A stretch of DNA of 64,000 bases, from positions 5,022,001 through 5,086,000 of the forward strand of contig NZ_AP022590.1 of assembly GCF_010731775.1 (NCBI RefSeq). Direction: 5' to 3'. Below, piece by piece: positions 7,667-15,082 of this stretch (within the stretch, counting starts at the first letter, position 1; each line of letters begins with the position of its first letter). A model generated the notes under the pieces. The model saw nothing but the letters and a program-made list of their open reading frames with translations, was not told where the DNA came from and did no database searches. Origin of the DNA: Mycobacterium mantenii. Its GTDB lineage: Bacteria > Actinomycetota > Actinomycetes > Mycobacteriales > Mycobacteriaceae. The translations under genes and the position numbers were made by a program.

Positions 7667-7930
7667 TCATTGACGCGCGGCCGGTAAGCCTTGCAGCGGG
7701 GCGGTGAGGCCGTCGCGGAGCCCCTGGCGGATCATCCGATCTGGGCTGTTGGCCGGTGCGGTCGGTGGGCAGTCGTAGTGCAAAACGCTGAACGGGCCGG
7801 GGTTGGGGCGGACCGGGTTGGTGCTGAATGAGTTCGCATCGGCGATGGCCGGTGCTGCTCCCACAACCCACGGGCCGAGAACGATAGCTCCGCTGATCAG
7901 CGTTTTGGTGATCAGATTCGTGATGGACAT
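7667..7930 (-). CDS. Small secreted protein of unknown function
   Basis: An 87-residue protein with a Sec signal peptide: short N-region, hydrophobic LISGAIVLGPWVVGAAP core and likely cleavage after AIA-DA near residue 31. The mature part is Pro-rich (NPVRPNPGPFSVLHYDCPP) with one cysteine, in the style of small exported mycobacterial proteins. AAAGGAGAG lies 5 bases before the ATG at 7930, which decides this start over longer in-frame options. The function is unknown. Confidence 0.7.
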   Translation of the reverse strand: MSITNLITKTLISGAIVLGPWVVGAAPAIADANSFSTNPVRPNPGPFSVLHYDCPPTAPANSPDRMIRQGLRDGLTAPLQGLPAARQ

Positions 7931-8248
7931 TGTGACTCTCCTTTTATTTCCTGGTGAAATTTCTGAGTGCGGTGAGCACTGCCCACCTGGGCGATGGCGA
8001 CCCACACTGTGATTCATGCTTTTGATGGTTTGCCGTCCCGCGCACGGCCTGGCGCAGCCAGCGTGTGTCAGAGGTGTTGTCGTGCAACACCCACCCCGAG
8101 TAGAGCGGGCCGAGGTTGCCACCGAACGTGTAGCAGAGCCGTCGCGCCGGCCTGGCTTTATCGCGTTGGACTTAATGACATCCAGCTGTCTTACAACGTG
8201 TCTCGAATGTCAACCAATGATCGAGAACTAGTTCGGGTGGCAACCGTC
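7931..8248. other. 318-bp stretch without a convincing gene
   Basis: Upstream region of the secreted-protein gene and downstream region of dps. Open frames here lack codon bias, start signals and family resemblance. No strong promoter, repeat or hairpin stands out apart from the ribosome site of the secreted-protein gene at about 7937-7944. Confidence 0.5.
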
Positions 8249-8749
8249 TCAGGCTTTAGCGTTTTCCGACTTGACCATCCACGCCTGCTTCTCCAAATCA
8301 GCAATGATCGAGTGGAGTAGATCGGCGGTCGACGGGTCGGCGGCGTCGACGTCATCGTGAACCGCCCGCACAGTGTCCACTGTGGCGTAGATCAGCGTAG
8401 TGATCGCATCGACGATTTCGATGGTGCTGAGCAGACCCGGTGCGATAGTGGGGACGGACGTGGTCGCTGCCACCGTGTCGGAGCGTCCATCGGGAATTGC
8501 GTCAAGGGCCCGCATGCGCTCGGCGATTGTGTCTGCGGCTTCGCGCGCGATGTCGACGATATCGTCGAGCTGTAGGTGCAGGTCTCGGAAGTTGGTCCCC
8601 ACCAGGTTCCAGTGCGCTTGCTTGCCCTGCAGGTGCAGTTCGATCAAGTCAACGAGTACTTTCTGCAGGCTCTGCGCCAAGCGGTCCGACGCTCGGAAAG
8701 TCTGCACCTCGTCGGCGTCACGACGGTGGGTCGGCAGCAAGGTTGTCAT
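8249..8749 (-). CDS. dps: Dps-family DNA-protecting ferritin
   Basis: A 166-residue Dps/ferritin-like protein. The inter-subunit ferroxidase signature is visible: KQAHWNLVGTNF (His near residue 45) followed by LHLQLDDIVDIARE, whose Asp and Glu complete the site. Such dodecamers oxidise and store iron and bind DNA under oxidative stress. AGAGGAAC precedes the ATG. It is divergent from a marR gene and shares with it an upstream region carrying three similar operator-like repeats, so repression by that regulator is likely. Confidence 0.92.
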   Translation of the reverse strand: MTTLLPTHRRDADEVQTFRASDRLAQSLQKVLVDLIELHLQGKQAHWNLVGTNFRDLHLQLDDIVDIAREAADTIAERMRALDAIPDGRSDTVAATTSVPTIAPGLLSTIEIVDAITTLIYATVDTVRAVHDDVDAADPSTADLLHSIIADLEKQAWMVKSENAKA

Positions 8750-8800
8750 GGTGTTCCTCTCGGTGATGTGACCCGGTGCGTGTCTCGTGCGCCTCAGGAT

Positions 8801-8890
8801 TAGTTGCTTGCGTGAGCAAGTTTATAGTTGCTTGCGCGCTCAAGCAATGTGAAAGGGAACACAAACCGTATAGTTGCTCGCGCGAACATG
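8801..8890. promoter_or_regulatory. Three operator-like repeats between dps and marR
   Basis: The motif TAGTTGCTYGCG begins at 8801, 8825 and 8871. The first repeat contains CTTGC-GTGA-GCAAG (8807-8820). The second is TTGCTTG-CGCGCT-CAAGCAA (8828-8847), with exact 7-base arms. The third is a weaker palindrome centred near 8881. A dps -10-like box (TATAAA, minus strand, 8821-8826) lies between repeats one and two, and a marR -10-like box (TATAGT, 8869-8874) touches repeat three. Confidence 0.65.
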
Positions 8891-8909
8891 CACTGCGTAT
8901 CTTTGGCTC

Positions 8910-9470
8910 ATGGCGGCTAGCAAGGCGGGGAAGAAGCCGCCGTCCACGATGGCGGACGGGGGCACCCCGATTAACGTGGGCGAGTTCAAGGTGATTCGCG
9001 CGCTTCACCCTGCGTTCGTGGCCATGATGAGGCGGATCGATACCGACCTGCAACGCGAGCATCACATGTCGCACGCGGAATATATCGCGCTGATGTTCTT
9101 ATCCGAGGCGCCCAACCGCACCTTAGGGCTAAGCGAATTGGCGCACCGCTGCCAGCAATCGTTAAGCGCGATCAGTCGCACCGTTGGTCGGATGGAGGCT
9201 CAAGGTTTGGTCCGGCGCGAAAAGTCAGACCACGACGCGCGGGCCTACAACGCTACCCTCACTGATGCCGGGCTCACCCGGCTGCAGCAAGCCACTCCCG
9301 GCCACGTCGACAGCCTGCGCCGCCATCTATTCGATCATCTCGACGGCGTTGACCTCGACGTGCTTGCTGATGCATTCGAACGCATCGCCGTCGCTGCCAG
9401 TGGCGACGCTCATGTGGTGCCCGGTCGCCCGTCCTCAGACACGCCGATAGGGAAACTCATCAGCAATTGA
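8910..9470 (+). CDS. MarR-family transcriptional regulator
   Basis: A 186-residue MarR protein with a winged helix-turn-helix at about residues 55-125: LSELAHRCQQSLSAISRTVG as recognition region and REKSDHDARAYNATLTDAG as the wing. A lysine-rich N-terminus and a C-terminal helix support dimerisation. The ATG at 8910 matches the family N-terminus, although no clear ribosome site precedes it. The three inverted repeats upstream, one on its own -10 box, point to autoregulation and control of dps. Confidence 0.88.
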   Translation: MAASKAGKKPPSTMADGGTPINVGEFKVIRALHPAFVAMMRRIDTDLQREHHMSHAEYIALMFLSEAPNRTLGLSELAHRCQQSLSAISRTVGRMEAQGLVRREKSDHDARAYNATLTDAGLTRLQQATPGHVDSLRRHLFDHLDGVDLDVLADAFERIAVAASGDAHVVPGRPSSDTPIGKLISN

Positions 9471-9601
9471 AGGAACTCAGCAAGTTGCGCGAATCATCGC
9501 CACCACGCGCGTGTACGTGACAGACGCACTCCCACCTAGCATCGGCCATCATGGCGCTCCTGGTGTGGGGCAGCGGCCAGGAGTAGGCCCGGAGCGGCGG
9601 A

Positions 9602-9827
9602 TCAGAGGTATTCAGCCAACGCTTGCTGGCATTTTGCTCGATACACCTCTGGCCGTCCCTTGTGGACACGCGCATTGGAGGCGCTGTAGTGCGGAACTTT
9701 CACAACTCGCGAATCCGCGGGTAATGACCCGGAAAGCGCCTTGTAGGTCTTGTCACCCAGGCACACGAACAACTGGTCTGGTTCCCCAAGTAGGGACACT
9801 TCCTGCATGAAGGCTTCGACATCCCTA
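9602..9827 (-). pseudogene. Uracil-DNA-glycosylase-like protein, C-terminal remnant
   Basis: About 74 residues in frame before the stop at 9602 (VSLLGEPDQLFVCLGDKTYK, then VVKVPHYSASNARVHKG). They resemble the C-terminal half of uracil-DNA-glycosylase-superfamily proteins, with a conserved H-Y-S-x-S-N block. The frame is cut at 9827, exactly where the older IS element begins, and no upstream part is found beyond the element. Family placement is by motif memory only. Confidence 0.5.
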
Positions 9828-9869
9828 TGAACCGCCCCGGTGAGTTCGGAGACTTTCTGATTTGAGGAC

Positions 9870-10721
9870 TCAGCCGGCGACTGGTCTTCGTTGTTGAGCG
9901 TAGTAGGCCGTCTCCAGTTCGACTGGTGGGATGTCGCCGCAGTATTGGTAGAGGCGGCTGTGGTTGAACCAGTGGACCCACCGGGCGGTGGCCAGTTCGA
10001 CGTCGTCGATGGTGCGCCAGGGTTTGCCGGGTTTGATCAGCTCGGTCTTGTACAGGCCGTTGATTGTCTCGGCGAGCGCGTTGTCATAAGAGCTGCCGAC
10101 CGCCCCGACCGAGGGCTGGATGCCAGCCTCGGCAAGCCGCTCGCTGAACCGGATCGGCGTATACTGAGACCCTCTATCCGTATGGTGGACAACATCTTTC
10201 AGATCCAGCACACCTCCTTGCTGGCGGGTCCAGATGGATTGCTCGATGGAGTCGAGGACCATCGAGGTGGTCATCGTAGCGGCGACTCGCCAGCCCAGGA
10301 TCCGGCGGGCATAGGCGTCGGTGACGAACGCGACGTAAGCGAACCCCGACCACGTCGACACGTAGGTGAGGTCTGCCACCCACAGTCGGTTCGGGGTCGG
10401 CGGACCGAACCGGCGCTGGACAAGATCAGCTGGCCGGGCCTCGGTTGGGTCGGCGATCGTGGTCTTCTTGGTCTTGCCGCGCACCGCCCCGGCCAGGTCG
10501 AGTTCGGCCATCAGCCGTTCCACGGTGCAGCGGGCCACCGGGATCCCCTCGCGGTTCAGGGCCAGCCACACCTTGCGGGCACCGTAGACGCCGTAATTGG
10601 CGGTGTGAACCCGCACGATCTCGCGCTTGAGGACCTCGTCACGGCCCTGGCGGCGACTGGGCTCGCGATGGACCTGGTCGTAGAAGGTCGATGGGGCGAC
10701 CGGCACACCCAGCTTGGTCAA
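9870..10721 (-). CDS. IS3-family transposase OrfB (older element)
   Basis: DDE integrase-type catalytic subunit. Catalytic residues are seen in VADLTYVSTW (first Asp), HHTDRGSQY (second Asp) and YDNALAETING (Glu), with an N-terminal HTH_21-like region. The stop-free frame continues upstream to about 10810 in the -1 frame relative to OrfA, as expected for production of an OrfAB fusion by programmed frameshifting. The catalytic domain appears intact. Confidence 0.88.
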   Translation of the reverse strand: MTKLGVPVAPSTFYDQVHREPSRRQGRDEVLKREIVRVHTANYGVYGARKVWLALNREGIPVARCTVERLMAELDLAGAVRGKTKKTTIADPTEARPADLVQRRFGPPTPNRLWVADLTYVSTWSGFAYVAFVTDAYARRILGWRVAATMTTSMVLDSIEQSIWTRQQGGVLDLKDVVHHTDRGSQYTPIRFSERLAEAGIQPSVGAVGSSYDNALAETINGLYKTELIKPGKPWRTIDDVELATARWVHWFNHSRLYQYCGDIPPVELETAYYAQQRRPVAG

Positions 10722-10804
10722 CTGTGCGCAGATCGACTCGACACCCCACCGCAGACCGTCAGGACCGTCTCGGTGGCCCTGATGCTCGGCGATGAACCGG
10801 GTGA

Positions 10805-11131
10805 TTAGTGCGCTGGCCGGTCGAGTTCGGCCGCGAAGAAAGCCGACGCGGTCTTCAAAATCGCGTTGGCCCTTCGCAATTCGGCGACTTCCCGCCTGAG
10901 CTTCTTCAGCTCAGCGGACTCCTCGCTTGTCGTACCAGGTCGTGAGCCGGCATTAATCTGGGCCTGGCGCACCCACTTGCGCACCGTCTCGGCCGTGCCA
11001 ACCCCGAGCAGCCGGGCGACCTCACAGATCGCCGCCCACTCCGAATCGTGCTGATCACTGATCTCGACGACCATCCGCACAGCCCGCTCCCGCAGCTCTG
11101 GGGGGTAACGTCTCGACGTCCTCTCTGACAT
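10805..11131 (-). CDS. IS3-family transposase OrfA (older element)
   Basis: A 108-residue protein with an N-terminal helix-turn-helix (RRYPPELRERAVRMVVE through VGTAETVRKWVRQ) and a C-terminal leucine-zipper-like coil (SAELKKLRREVAELRR). It binds the IS ends and recruits OrfB. The second IS lies only 28 bases upstream of its ATG, so the native promoter end of this element is separated from the gene. Confidence 0.88.
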   Translation of the reverse strand: MSERTSRRYPPELRERAVRMVVEISDQHDSEWAAICEVARLLGVGTAETVRKWVRQAQINAGSRPGTTSEESAELKKLRREVAELRRANAILKTASAFFAAELDRPAH

Positions 11132-11210
11132 GACTCCAACCTTCCCAAGAAGTGGAGTCTGAACCATCCCGCGTTTGATGCGCACCTCCTTCCTTGGGAA
11201 GGTGCATGTC

Positions 11211-11525
11211 ATGCCGAGCAAGTACGACCCGCAGACGCGGGCCAAGGCGGTCCGTCTGGTGTTGGAGCACCGTGCTGACTACCCAAGTGAGTGGGCGGCG
11301 ATCACGGCGGTGTCCAAGCGGTTGGGGATGACGGCCGAGACGCTGCGTAGTTGGATCCGTCAGCAGCAGGTCGACGACGGTGATCGTGACGGTGTCTCCT
11401 CGGCGGCGGCCGCTGAGATCCGCGCCCTCAAGCGGCGCAACGCCGAGCTCGAGCAGACGATCGAAATCCTCAAGGCGGCAACGTCTTTCTTCGTGCGGGA
11501 GAGCGACCCGCGCAACCGCCGCTGA
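11211..11525 (+). CDS. IS3-family transposase OrfA (copy 1)
   Basis: 104 residues: helix-turn-helix (YDPQTRAKAVRLVLEH through GMTAETLRSWIRQ) and a C-terminal coil (AEIRALKRRNAELEQTIEIL). The ATG at 11211 has GGGAAGG 8 bases upstream. A TCTTTCTTCG run near codon 92 is a plausible -1 slippage site for the OrfAB transframe transposase. Confidence 0.9.
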   Translation: MPSKYDPQTRAKAVRLVLEHRADYPSEWAAITAVSKRLGMTAETLRSWIRQQQVDDGDRDGVSSAAAAEIRALKRRNAELEQTIEILKAATSFFVRESDPRNRR

Positions 11526-11590
11526 CCAGTTCGGTCTGCGAGTTCATCGCCAAACACAGGCACCGCTTCGGGGTCGCTCCGATCTGCCGC

Positions 11591-12505
11591 GTGCTCACCG
11601 AGCACGGTGTGCCGATCGCCCCACGCACCTTCTACGCCTGGGTCAAGCGGGCACCGTCGAAGCGAGCCCTGTGGGACGCCACCATCAGCGAGGTCTTGGC
11701 CGGCTACTACGAACCCGATGAGCACGGCCGGCGCAAGCCCGAGTCGCTGTACGGGTCGGTGAAGATGTGGGCACATCTGCAGCGCAAAGGCATCCCGGTG
11801 GCGAAGTCCACGGTGGAACGCCTGATGCGCCGAAACGGGTGGCAGGGCGTACGCCGCCAGAAGGCCGTGCGCACCACGATCGCCGACCCGGCGGCGGTGA
11901 GGCCACCGGATCTGGTGGATCGCCAGTTCGGGGTGGGCGCACCCAACCAGCTGCTCGTTGCGGACTTCACCTACGTCAAGCTCGTCACGGGGGTGTTCGT
12001 CTACGTCGCATTCGTCATCGACGCCTACGCCGGGGCGATCGTGGGATGGGAGGCCTGCGCCTCCAAGCAGACCCAGTTCGTCGAATCGGCGATCCGTCAG
12101 GCCGTCGCATTGCGGTCGCGTCAGGGTCACCCGATCGAGGACGCCATCCACCACAGCGACGCAGGATCGCAGTACACCAGCGTGAGATTCGGTGAAACAC
12201 TTGCCCTTTCGGGCATCCGACCCTCGGTCGGCAGTGTCGGCGATGCCTATGACAATGCTCTGGCCGAGACCACGATCGGACTCTACAAGACTGAGTGCAT
12301 CCGGCCTGATTCCCCGTTCCGTCGCGGGCCGCTCACCACGGTCGGTGACGTCGAGTACATCACCGCCGACTACGTCGCCTGGTACAACCAGCAGCGCCTC
12401 ATGCACCGCCTCGGCCGAGTCCCACCCGCCGAAGCCGAAGCCCAGTACTATTCCCAACACGTGACCGACCAACCGGCCGGCTCACAGAACCCCGAGGGTG
12501 CATGA
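11591..12505 (+). CDS. IS3-family transposase OrfB (copy 1)
   Basis: A 304-residue DDE integrase-core protein. Catalytic residues lie in VADFTYVKLV, HHSDAGSQYTS and YDNALAETTIG. The frame is open upstream to the end of OrfA and is -1 relative to it, so the true product is probably an OrfAB fusion; the ATG shown is the first internal one. A 370-residue frame on the opposite strand is only a shadow. Confidence 0.9.
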   Translation: MLTEHGVPIAPRTFYAWVKRAPSKRALWDATISEVLAGYYEPDEHGRRKPESLYGSVKMWAHLQRKGIPVAKSTVERLMRRNGWQGVRRQKAVRTTIADPAAVRPPDLVDRQFGVGAPNQLLVADFTYVKLVTGVFVYVAFVIDAYAGAIVGWEACASKQTQFVESAIRQAVALRSRQGHPIEDAIHHSDAGSQYTSVRFGETLALSGIRPSVGSVGDAYDNALAETTIGLYKTECIRPDSPFRRGPLTTVGDVEYITADYVAWYNQQRLMHRLGRVPPAEAEAQYYSQHVTDQPAGSQNPEGA

Positions 12506-12547
12506 AACCCGGGATGCTTCAGTCTCCGGACATTCCGGGGCGGTTCA

Positions 12548-12786
12548 CAGCCGCCAGCTTGGCGGTGTCGGCGGGTGGGAACGTTCTTGCGCTCGCGAGG
12601 ATGCTCGGTCACGAAGACCCGAGCCTTACACTGCGGACATACGCTGACCTGTTTGACTCCGACCTGGATGCACTGGCTGATGTGCTGGACCAGCACCGCA
12701 CGGCGGCGCTGGAACCCTCAACTGCCAACAACGACAGTGAAACTGATGGGAAAAACGTACCGAGTACGCTGCCGCAAACTGCCTAA
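12548..12786 (+). pseudogene. Tyrosine recombinase (phage integrase) C-terminal remnant
   Basis: The frame entering from the older IS encodes AASLAVSAGGNVLALARMLG, then HEDPSLTLRTYADLF and a tail ending at TAA 12786. This is the end of the catalytic domain of actinobacterial integrases, including the conserved GH(E/D) and the nucleophilic Tyr in TLRTYADLF. The HxxR box and everything before it is missing, cut exactly at the IS end. It lies 35 bp from the 3' end of tRNA-Pro, the usual target of such integrases. Confidence 0.85.
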
Positions 12787-12796
12787 TGTCTTCCGT

Positions 12797-12814
12797 GAGC
12801 CTGTTACCAGGCTC
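12797..12814. terminator. Perfect hairpin between integrase remnant and tRNA-Pro
   Basis: GAGCCTG-TTAC-CAGGCTC has exact 7-base arms. It lies just past the 3' end of the minus-strand tRNA and just past the integrase stop, so it may end transcription from either side. No T-run follows. Confidence 0.4.
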
Positions 12815-12820
12815 TACGAG

Positions 12821-12894
<74 letters not shown>

Positions 12895-12955
12895 CTTGAA
12901 GCTTCGACAGCCTATCGCACCGGGGCATGGGGTGGCCAAACCGCGGTGCGCCGGG

Positions 12956-14071
12956 TCACTTCCAGGAGCAGGATCGCTCGAACTCCACCAGCGCCTCGGC
13001 CGGGCCGGCCGGATCGAGCCCCTGCGCGGCGACCCACTCGTCGCTGAAGTAGGTGTCCCGGTAGCGGTCGCCGCTGTCGGCGAGCAGCGTGACCACCGAG
13101 CCGCTGCGGCCCTCGGCGACCATCTCGGCGAGCAGGCCGAAAGCGCCCCACAGGTTGGTGCCCGTCGACGGCCCCACCCGCCGTCCCAGCACCGCGCTGA
13201 CATGCCGGGCGGCCGCGATCGACGCCGCGTCCGGCACCGCCACCATCCGGTCGACCACGCCGGGCAGGAACGACGGCTCCACCCGCGGCCGGCCGATGCC
13301 CTCGATGCGCGACGAGGTGGGCATCACGATGTCGTCGCGGTCCTCGGCGTAGGCGGGGAAGAACGCGGAGTTCTCCGGGTCGACGACGCATAACCGGGTG
13401 GCGTGCCGCCGATAGCGGATGTAGCGCCCGATCGTGGCGCTGGTTCCGCCGGTGCCCGCCCCGACCACGATCCATTCCGGGACGGGGTGTTCCTCGTCGC
13501 CCATCTGCTCGAAGATCGACTCGGCGATGTTGTTGTTGCCCCGCCAGTCGGTCGCTCGTTCGGCGTTGGTGAACTGGTCCAGGTAGTGCCCCCCGGTTTC
13601 GCGGGCGACCCGCTCGGCCTCGGCGTAGACCTCGCTGGAGCTTTGCACGAAATGGCAACGGCCGCCGTGGGCTTCGATCAGCGCCACCTTCGACGTGCTC
13701 GTCGCCGCCGGCATCACGGCGACGAACGGCAGGCCCAGCAGGGCCGCGAAATAGGCCTCCGACACCGCCGTCGAACCCGACGACGCCTCGACCACCGTCG
13801 TGCCCTCGTCGATCCAGCCGTTGCACAGCGCGTAGAGGAACAACGACCGGGCCAACCGGTGTTTGAGACTGCCGGTGATGTGCGTGGTCTCGTCCTTGAG
13901 GTACAGCGCGACCTGAGCGTCGGGGCCGCCCGCGCACCACGCCGCGGGCAGCGGATAGCGAAGCAGATGCGTGTCGGCGCTACGGCGGGCGTCGGCCTGA
14001 ATCAGCCGGATCGCGTTGTCTGTCCAGCACCGTGAGCGGCTGCGCACCGCAATCCGGGTCTGGCCGGTCAA
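12956..14071 (-). CDS. cds1: PLP-dependent L-cysteine desulfhydrase (Cds1-like)
   Basis: A 371-residue fold-type II PLP enzyme, close to M. tuberculosis Rv3684 (Cds1), which breaks down cysteine to pyruvate, ammonia and H2S. The PLP lysine lies in [12 protein letters not shown], the substrate loop is [11 protein letters not shown] and the phosphate-binding glycine loop is [12 protein letters not shown]. The TTG start is coupled to the upstream phosphoesterase by a TTGA overlap. It is about 25 residues longer at the N-terminus than the recalled ortholog, so a downstream start is possible. Confidence 0.88.
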   Translation of the reverse strand: MTGQTRIAVRSRSRCWTDNAIRLIQADARRSADTHLLRYPLPAAWCAGGPDAQVALYLKDETTHITGSLKHRLARSLFLYALCNGWIDEGTTVVEASSGSTAVSEAYFAALLGLPFVAVMPAATSTSKVALIEAHGGRCHFVQSSSEVYAEAERVARETGGHYLDQFTNAERATDWRGNNNIAESIFEQMGDEEHPVPEWIVVGAGTGGTSATIGRYIRYRRHATRLCVVDPENSAFFPAYAEDRDDIVMPTSSRIEGIGRPRVEPSFLPGVVDRMVAVPDAASIAAARHVSAVLGRRVGPSTGTNLWGAFGLLAEMVAEGRSGSVVTLLADSGDRYRDTYFSDEWVAAQGLDPAGPAEALVEFERSCSWK

Positions 14072-15027
14072 CGCACCGAAGCTGTTGGCTGCGAACGGCT
14101 CAGGTCACTGGCCGCGTCACGGTCGCCCATCGGGGTCGCGATCAAGGTCAACAGGGTCGCCTCCGGCCGGCAGCAGAATCGCACCGGCGCGAACGGCGAG
14201 GTTCCCATCCCGGCGGAGACATGCAACCGCATGTGCGCGCCCCAGCGGGACGGCCCCTTGGCGCGAGAGCGGTCCAGCCCGCAGTTGGTGACCAGTGCGC
14301 CGTAGAACGGCAGGCACACCTGACCGCCGTGGGTGTGACCGGCCATCACCAGCTGATAGCCGTCGGCGGCGAAGCGGTCCAGCACCCGGGGCTCGGGCGA
14401 ATGTGTCAGTCCCAGCCGCAGATTCGCCGCCGGGCTCGCCGGGCCCGCGATGGTTTCGTAGCGGTCCCGGTCGATGTGCGGGTCGTCCACGCCCGCGGCG
14501 GCGACGTGCAGGCCCGCCACCTCGAACTCGCGCCGGGTGTGGGTGAGGTCGAGCCAGCCGCGCTCGGTGAACGCCGCCCGCAGGTCCTGCCAGGGCAGCG
14601 GCTCGCCGCGGACCCGGTGCGACGGGTTGGTCACGTAGTTCAGCGGGTTCTTCAGGCGCGGCGCGAAGTAGTCGTTGCTACCGAACACGAACACACCCGG
14701 CCGCGACAGCAGATCGCCCAGGGCCTGGATGACCGACGGCACGGCCTTCGGGTGGGCCAGGTTGTCGCCGGTGTTGACCACCAGGTCCGGTTCCCAGCCG
14801 GCCAACTCGCGCAGCCACGCCTGTTTGCGGCGTTGGCCGGGCGTCATGTGGAGATCGCTGATATGCAGCACGCGCAGCGGTGTCGAGCCCGGGGTCAACA
14901 CGGGCATGGTGATCTCGCGCAGGACGAACGCGTTCCGCTCGATGACCGCGGCGTAACCGAGGCCGGCGACGCTCGTACCGAGCGCGGCGGCGCCGGCACG
15001 TATCAGGACGGGCAAAACATCAGCCAT
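14068..15027 (-). CDS. Metallophosphoesterase with N-terminal membrane anchor
   Basis: 319 residues resembling Rv3683. A hydrophobic N-terminus (about 5-30) precedes a calcineurin-like phosphoesterase domain. Metal ligands are seen in [21 protein letters not shown] (in place of the usual GNHD), THSPEP and MAGHTHGGQ. Substrate unknown. It is downstream of ponA2 on the same strand and overlaps cds1. Confidence 0.88.
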   Translation of the reverse strand: MADVLPVLIRAGAAALGTSVAGLGYAAVIERNAFVLREITMPVLTPGSTPLRVLHISDLHMTPGQRRKQAWLRELAGWEPDLVVNTGDNLAHPKAVPSVIQALGDLLSRPGVFVFGSNDYFAPRLKNPLNYVTNPSHRVRGEPLPWQDLRAAFTERGWLDLTHTRREFEVAGLHVAAAGVDDPHIDRDRYETIAGPASPAANLRLGLTHSPEPRVLDRFAADGYQLVMAGHTHGGQVCLPFYGALVTNCGLDRSRAKGPSRWGAHMRLHVSAGMGTSPFAPVRFCCRPEATLLTLIATPMGDRDAASDLSRSQPTASVR

Positions 15028-15082
15028 GCTGGCAGCCTACTGCCGGCCGCGGACCGGCAGCGTATCTCTTGGATTACGGCGT

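Larger units (their letters stand above)
11160..12521 (+). mobile_element. IS3-family element, copy 1, nested in the older IS
   Basis: 1362 bp. The left end TGAACCATCCCGCGTTTGAT and right end TGAAGCATCCCGGGTTTCAT (read inward) form 24-base inverted repeats with four mismatches. It is flanked by the 3-base duplication GTC (11157-11159 and 12522-12524). The target is the terminal region of the older IS, 23 bases from its outer end. OrfA and OrfB are intact and identical to copy 2, so this is a recent and probably active element. Confidence 0.93.
9828..12547 (-). mobile_element. IS3-family element (older), interrupted by a second IS
   Basis: The left end begins TGAACCGCCCCGG at 9828 and the right end, read inward from 12547, also begins TGAACCGCCCCGG; both continue to CGGAGACT. 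This gives an imperfect inverted repeat of about 27 bases. Removing the 1362-bp inner IS and one 3-base duplication leaves 1355 bp, a normal IS3 size. The flanks show no target duplication (CTA left, CAG right) and belong to unrelated genes. This suggests a deletion or recombination after insertion. Confidence 0.8.

Noticed and set aside
11360..12472. 370-codon minus-strand frame in IS copy 1 (and its twin at 26971-28083)
   Set aside because: Antisense to OrfB, no family resemblance; the DDE transposase on the plus strand explains the region.
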